A stretch of DNA of 7,911 nt from Myxococcales bacterium (lineage in GTDB: Bacteria > Myxococcota_C > UBA6777): positions 1 through 7,911 of the forward strand of contig JALTMC010000083.1 in NCBI GenBank assembly GCA_027005175.1, read 5' to 3'. Under the pieces are notes generated by a model that worked only from the letters and a program-made list of their open reading frames with translations, was not told where the DNA came from and searched no databases. Of this stretch, positions 6,674 to 7,911 are shown one piece after another. A program made the position numbers and the translations under genes. Within the stretch, counting starts at the first letter, position 1. Every line of letters begins with the position of its first letter.

Positions 6674-6839
6674 ATGTTGCGGGCGTGGAAACCCCTTCCA
6701 GAATCGACAGAACCAAGTCCGGATAGGGTGGAGGTTGATGACACTCCTCTTTCACAACATCGACTTTTGTTACCATCACAATCTCGACTTTCGTTACCAT
6801 CACAATCCATTTAAAAAGACGGAGCGAGAGGATCTTCAT
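6672..6839 (-). CDS. Possible 55-residue leader ORF upstream of purO
   Basis: A 55-residue frame starts at ATG 6837-6839 with AGGTG about 4 bases upstream, and ends with TAA overlapping the purO ribosome binding site, 14 bases before the purO ATG. The product starts M-K-I-L-S-L-R-L-F-K-W, contains an 8-residue tandem repeat (I-V-M-V-T-K-V-E then I-V-M-V-T-K-V-D) produced by a 24-bp DNA duplication, and has a polar Pro-rich tail. I recognise no family. Its position and spacing fit a first operon gene or a translated leader. It could also be chance, since the same DNA is open in the purO frame. Purine genes can be leader-regulated, but no riboswitch core was recognised. Confidence 0.3.
   Translation of the reverse strand: MKILSLRLFKWIVMVTKVEIVMVTKVDVVKEECHQPPPYPDLVLSILEGVSTPAT
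6759..6806. repeat. Two tandem copies of a 24-bp repeat
   Basis: Copies 6759-6782 and 6783-6806 share TCGACTTT and GTTACCATCACAAT and differ at two positions (A/C at the first base, T/C in the middle). The period is a multiple of three, so any frame through it gains an 8-residue repeat. It lies between the likely promoter and the purO start. Confidence 0.8.
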
Positions 6840-6879
6840 ATCACACCTGAGCAGCATTGAGAAAGGGTAGAAAAGAACA

Positions 6880-6888
6880 AAGATAGCA
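6880..6888 (-). promoter_or_regulatory. Candidate extended -10 promoter for the purine operon
   Basis: On the minus strand TGCTATCTT fits an extended -10 (TGn followed by a hexamer matching TATAAT at four of six). The -35 region at the right distance is poor. Transcription would start near 6873, about 34 bases before the small ORF and about 215 before purO. This is weak support from motif matching alone. Confidence 0.25.
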
Positions 6889-6905
6889 TGGTCTGCTCGA
6901 ACATC

Positions 6906-6934
6906 TGGACTTGTTTCTCGTATATGTCTATGGT
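6906..6934 (+). promoter_or_regulatory. Candidate sigma70-like promoter for the NADAR gene
   Basis: TGGACT (6906-6911), a 17-base spacer and TATGGT (6929-6934) each match the consensus hexamers at four of six positions. The start point would be near 6941, leaving a leader of about 73 bases that contains the hairpin at 6966-6988. The match is modest. Confidence 0.22.
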
Positions 6935-6965
6935 CCACATTGTGACTTCTGTATTGGAACCAAGC

Positions 6966-6988
6966 CAGAGCTACAAACTGCAGCTCTG
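6966..6988. repeat. Perfect 7-bp inverted repeat in the NADAR leader
   Basis: CAGAGCT (6966-6972) and AGCTCTG (6982-6988) flank a 9-base loop. The hairpin ends 25 bases before the NADAR start codon. No T-run follows, so it is not a terminator on the + strand. It could be an operator or an mRNA structure near the ribosome binding site. Confidence 0.4.
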
Positions 6989-7013
6989 AGAGACAACGAG
7001 TTGGAACAACAAG

Positions 7014-7571
7014 ATGAGCCGATACATCCATTTCGACACCGATGAGATAAAACCCATCGAAGGATTTCATGGTTCCGAAACGATCATGACCCCTTCCTTT
7101 GTTTTCTTCTGGAAATCCCCGTCCATCTTTGGGCAATGGACAGATTCTCCCTTCACCATCGATGGAGTCGAGTACTCTTGCGCCGAGCAATATATGATGG
7201 CCGAAAAGGCCCGACTGTTCAAAGATATCGCCATCGAACAACAAATACTCAAAACAAGCAACCCCCGACAACACAAATCACTGGGTAGAAAAGTAAAGGG
7301 ATTTGAGAAGTCCATCTGGGAAGAAAAGCGATTGGAAATCGTAATTCGAGGTAACCAAGCAAAGTTCCGTCAAAATTCATCGATGCGCAGAGAACTCTTA
7401 CACACAGGTGCAAGAGAACTCGTAGAAGCGAGCCCGATGGACCGCATCTGGGGAATAGGATTGCGAGGAGATAACCCCCTTGTGACCGAGAAAACAAACT
7501 GGAAGGGATTAAATTTGCTCGGCATCGCATTGATGGAAGTAAGACAGCTTCTGGCAAAGGAATCATCCTAG
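7014..7571 (+). CDS. NADAR / YbiA-family N-glycosidase
   Basis: The 185-residue protein is a full-length single NADAR domain (formerly DUF1768). Seen features are F-F-W-K-S-P with S-I-F-G-Q-W (31-42), F47-T-I-D-G-V-E-Y, the signature C56-A-E-Q-Y-M-M-A-E-K-A, then L90-G-R-K-V-K-G-F, W102, G113-N-Q-A-K-F-R-Q-N, T131-G and A139-S-P-M-D-R-I-W-G-I-G-L, ending W-K-G-L-N-L-L-G-I-A-L-M. Characterised relatives such as E. coli YbiA cleave the N-glycosidic bond of early riboflavin intermediates, and others remove ADP-ribose from guanosine in partnership with DarT-type toxins. No DarT-like gene is in this window, so metabolite damage control is the simpler reading. The ribosome binding site is weak (GGA about 8 bases before the ATG). 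The gene is divergent from the purine operon; the closest terminator candidate is at 7746-7768. Confidence 0.92.
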   Translation: MSRYIHFDTDEIKPIEGFHGSETIMTPSFVFFWKSPSIFGQWTDSPFTIDGVEYSCAEQYMMAEKARLFKDIAIEQQILKTSNPRQHKSLGRKVKGFEKSIWEEKRLEIVIRGNQAKFRQNSSMRRELLHTGARELVEASPMDRIWGIGLRGDNPLVTEKTNWKGLNLLGIALMEVRQLLAKESS

Positions 7572-7654
7572 CAACAGAACGTAGAGACTTCTCACTCTAA
7601 CGGGAATCTGACAGCCTTTAAAGAAATGGACATAGAGAAATCTCCTGTATATTC

Positions 7655-7672
7655 GTGGGGCTGAACCCCCAC
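7655..7672. repeat. Hairpin with 6-bp G/C-rich stem (left arm of the element)
   Basis: GTGGGG (7655-7660) pairs perfectly with CCCCAC (7667-7672) around a 6-base loop. It is the left counterpart of the palindrome at 7771-7800. Confidence 0.6.
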
Positions 7673-7691
7673 TCTGAGGATTTCGGAACTA

Positions 7692-7728
7692 CCCCTTCGG
7701 GGCACTTAGAACAACGTACCCTTCAGGG
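7692..7728. repeat. Two small CCC..TTC..GGG hairpins in the element core
   Basis: CCCCTTCGGGG at 7692-7702 can form a C/G stem capped by a UUCG-type loop. CCCTTCAGGG at 7719-7728 is a second short palindrome with the same TTC centre. The hairpin at 7746-7759 shares this centre, making a family of three hairpins that differ in stem sequence but keep the loop. Confidence 0.6.
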
Positions 7729-7745
7729 CAAACCAAAGGATTGAG

Positions 7746-7768
7746 CCGACTTCAGTCGGTTTTTTTTT
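7746..7768 (+). terminator. Intrinsic terminator-like hairpin with nine Ts
   Basis: CCGACT (7746-7751) and AGTCGG (7754-7759) form a compact hairpin, realistically five base pairs with a TTCA loop, followed directly by nine Ts (7760-7768). It reads in the + direction and lies about 175 bases after the NADAR stop, so it is the best terminator candidate for that transcript. It is also part of the repeat core and may terminate only incidentally. Confidence 0.6.
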
Positions 7769-7770
7769 CC

Positions 7771-7800
7771 TCAGAGTGAGGGGTTAGCCCCACTCTCTGA
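7771..7800. repeat. 30-bp near-perfect palindrome (right arm of the element)
   Basis: TCAGAG (7771-7776) pairs with CTCTGA (7795-7800) and GGGG (7780-7783) with CCCC (7788-7791) around TTAG. Of the three positions in between, one pairs and two are mismatches, so 11 of 13 stem positions pair. It follows the T-run of the terminator almost directly. Confidence 0.65.
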
Positions 7801-7835
7801 ACCTGCGTAAGCTTGCACATAAAAGGAGGTAGTTT

Positions 7836-7901
7836 ATGGTTATGTCCATTTTTTTCACAACGATGTCATGGCGATACTACCGATTTCCCAAAACACTGTA
7901 A
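7836..7901 (+). CDS. Possible 21-residue ORF with a near-ideal ribosome binding site
   Basis: AAAGGAGGT (7822-7830) precedes ATG 7836-7838 by five bases, the strongest Shine-Dalgarno in the window. The frame reads M-V-M-S-I-F-F-T-T-M-S-W-R-Y-Y-R-F-P-K-T-L and stops at TAA 7899-7901. A second ATG (7842) in the same frame lies in the terminal inverted repeat. I recognise no family. It may be a leader peptide for a gene beyond the window, a remnant of a mobile-element gene, or a chance purine-rich stretch belonging to the repeat. Confidence 0.25.
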   Translation: MVMSIFFTTMSWRYYRFPKTL

Positions 7902-7911
7902 GAAGCCCGTC

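Larger units (their letters stand above)
6811..7013. other. Divergent intergenic regulatory region
   Basis: This is the common upstream region of the purine operon (-) and the NADAR gene (+). If the small ORF is not real, the gene-free stretch runs from 6658 to 7013. It contains the two weak promoter candidates, the 7-bp inverted repeat and, toward the purO side, the 24-bp tandem repeat. I see no conserved PurR-type operator or riboswitch. Confidence 0.5.
7620..7855. mobile_element. Nested palindromic element, MITE/REP-like, with terminal inverted repeats
   Basis: The outer arms AAAGAAATGGACATA (7620-7634) and TATGTCCATTTTTTT (7841-7855) are complementary at 14 of 15 positions. An inner inverted repeat pairs 7655-7680 with 7768-7793 at 23 of 26 positions. 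The core (7681-7767) holds three small hairpins, the last followed by nine Ts. No transposase is encoded within. The architecture fits a non-autonomous palindromic repeat placed downstream of a gene, starting 49 bases after the NADAR stop. Whether it is mobile cannot be shown from one copy; I see no target-site duplication. Confidence 0.5.
7572..7911. other. Gene-free downstream region dominated by the palindromic element
   Basis: After the NADAR stop there are about 48 bases with no visible signal, then the palindromic element (7620-7855), then 56 bases to the window end, mostly occupied by the possible 21-residue ORF. No conventional gene is seen. Confidence 0.6.

Noticed and set aside
6658-6810. 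N-terminal extension of the PurO protein by 51 residues
   Set aside because: A good ribosome binding site and two ATG codons mark an internal start exactly where family similarity begins, and the extension holds a recent 24-bp duplication. It is kept only as an alternative in the leader finding.
7014-7571. Toxin-antitoxin (DarT/NADAR) system
   Set aside because: The NADAR half is clear but no DarT-type toxin gene is present in the window.
7594-7791. Integron attC-like site (TCTAACGGG ... GGGTTAGCC)
   Set aside because: The core-site consensus GTTRRRY/RYYYAAC is not met on either side and no cassette structure or integrase is seen.

Overview
The window looks like a bacterial chromosome segment of roughly balanced base composition. 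The strongest taxonomic hint is the gene at 403-4455. It is a very large Cys-rich lipoprotein with ten MopE-type metal-binding motifs, nine short C-x5-C-x5-C-x4-C units and two tandem fibrinogen-like YCD/GGGWT domains. This protein style is typical of Myxococcota, Bradymonadota and related former Deltaproteobacteria. The placement is an inference from gene content, not from a marker gene.

Layout: (1) 1-402 is non-coding, with a nested two-stem inverted repeat (58-116), short direct repeats and a possible extended -10 promoter (297-305). (2) 403-4455 (+) is the modular surface lipoprotein. (3) 4443-4618 is four copies of a 44-bp tandem repeat that joins the stop codon of the lipoprotein gene to the stop codon of the convergent purine gene. 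(4) 6657 down to 4615 (-) is a tight two-gene purine operon: a PurO-type IMP cyclohydrolase and a stand-alone AICAR formyltransferase. Together they do the last two steps of IMP synthesis, which most bacteria do with one fused PurH. A possible 55-codon ORF (6839-6672) may lead this operon. (5) 6658-7013 is the divergent regulatory region. (6) 7014-7571 (+) encodes a NADAR/YbiA-family N-glycosidase. (7) 7572-7911 contains no recognisable conventional gene. It holds a nested palindromic element (about 7620-7855) with terminal inverted repeats, a 26-bp inner inverted repeat, a chain of small hairpins, one intrinsic-terminator-like hairpin with nine Ts, and an outward Shine-Dalgarno/ATG on each arm.

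Functionally, the purine pair converts AICAR to IMP. The divergent NADAR protein belongs to a family that cleaves N-glycosidic bonds of nucleotide-derived or ADP-ribosylated substrates, so a shared nucleotide-metabolism theme is possible but unproven. The lipoprotein is probably unrelated to these genes and likely works at the cell surface in binding or adhesion. No tRNA, rRNA, CRISPR array or complete transposase gene was seen.
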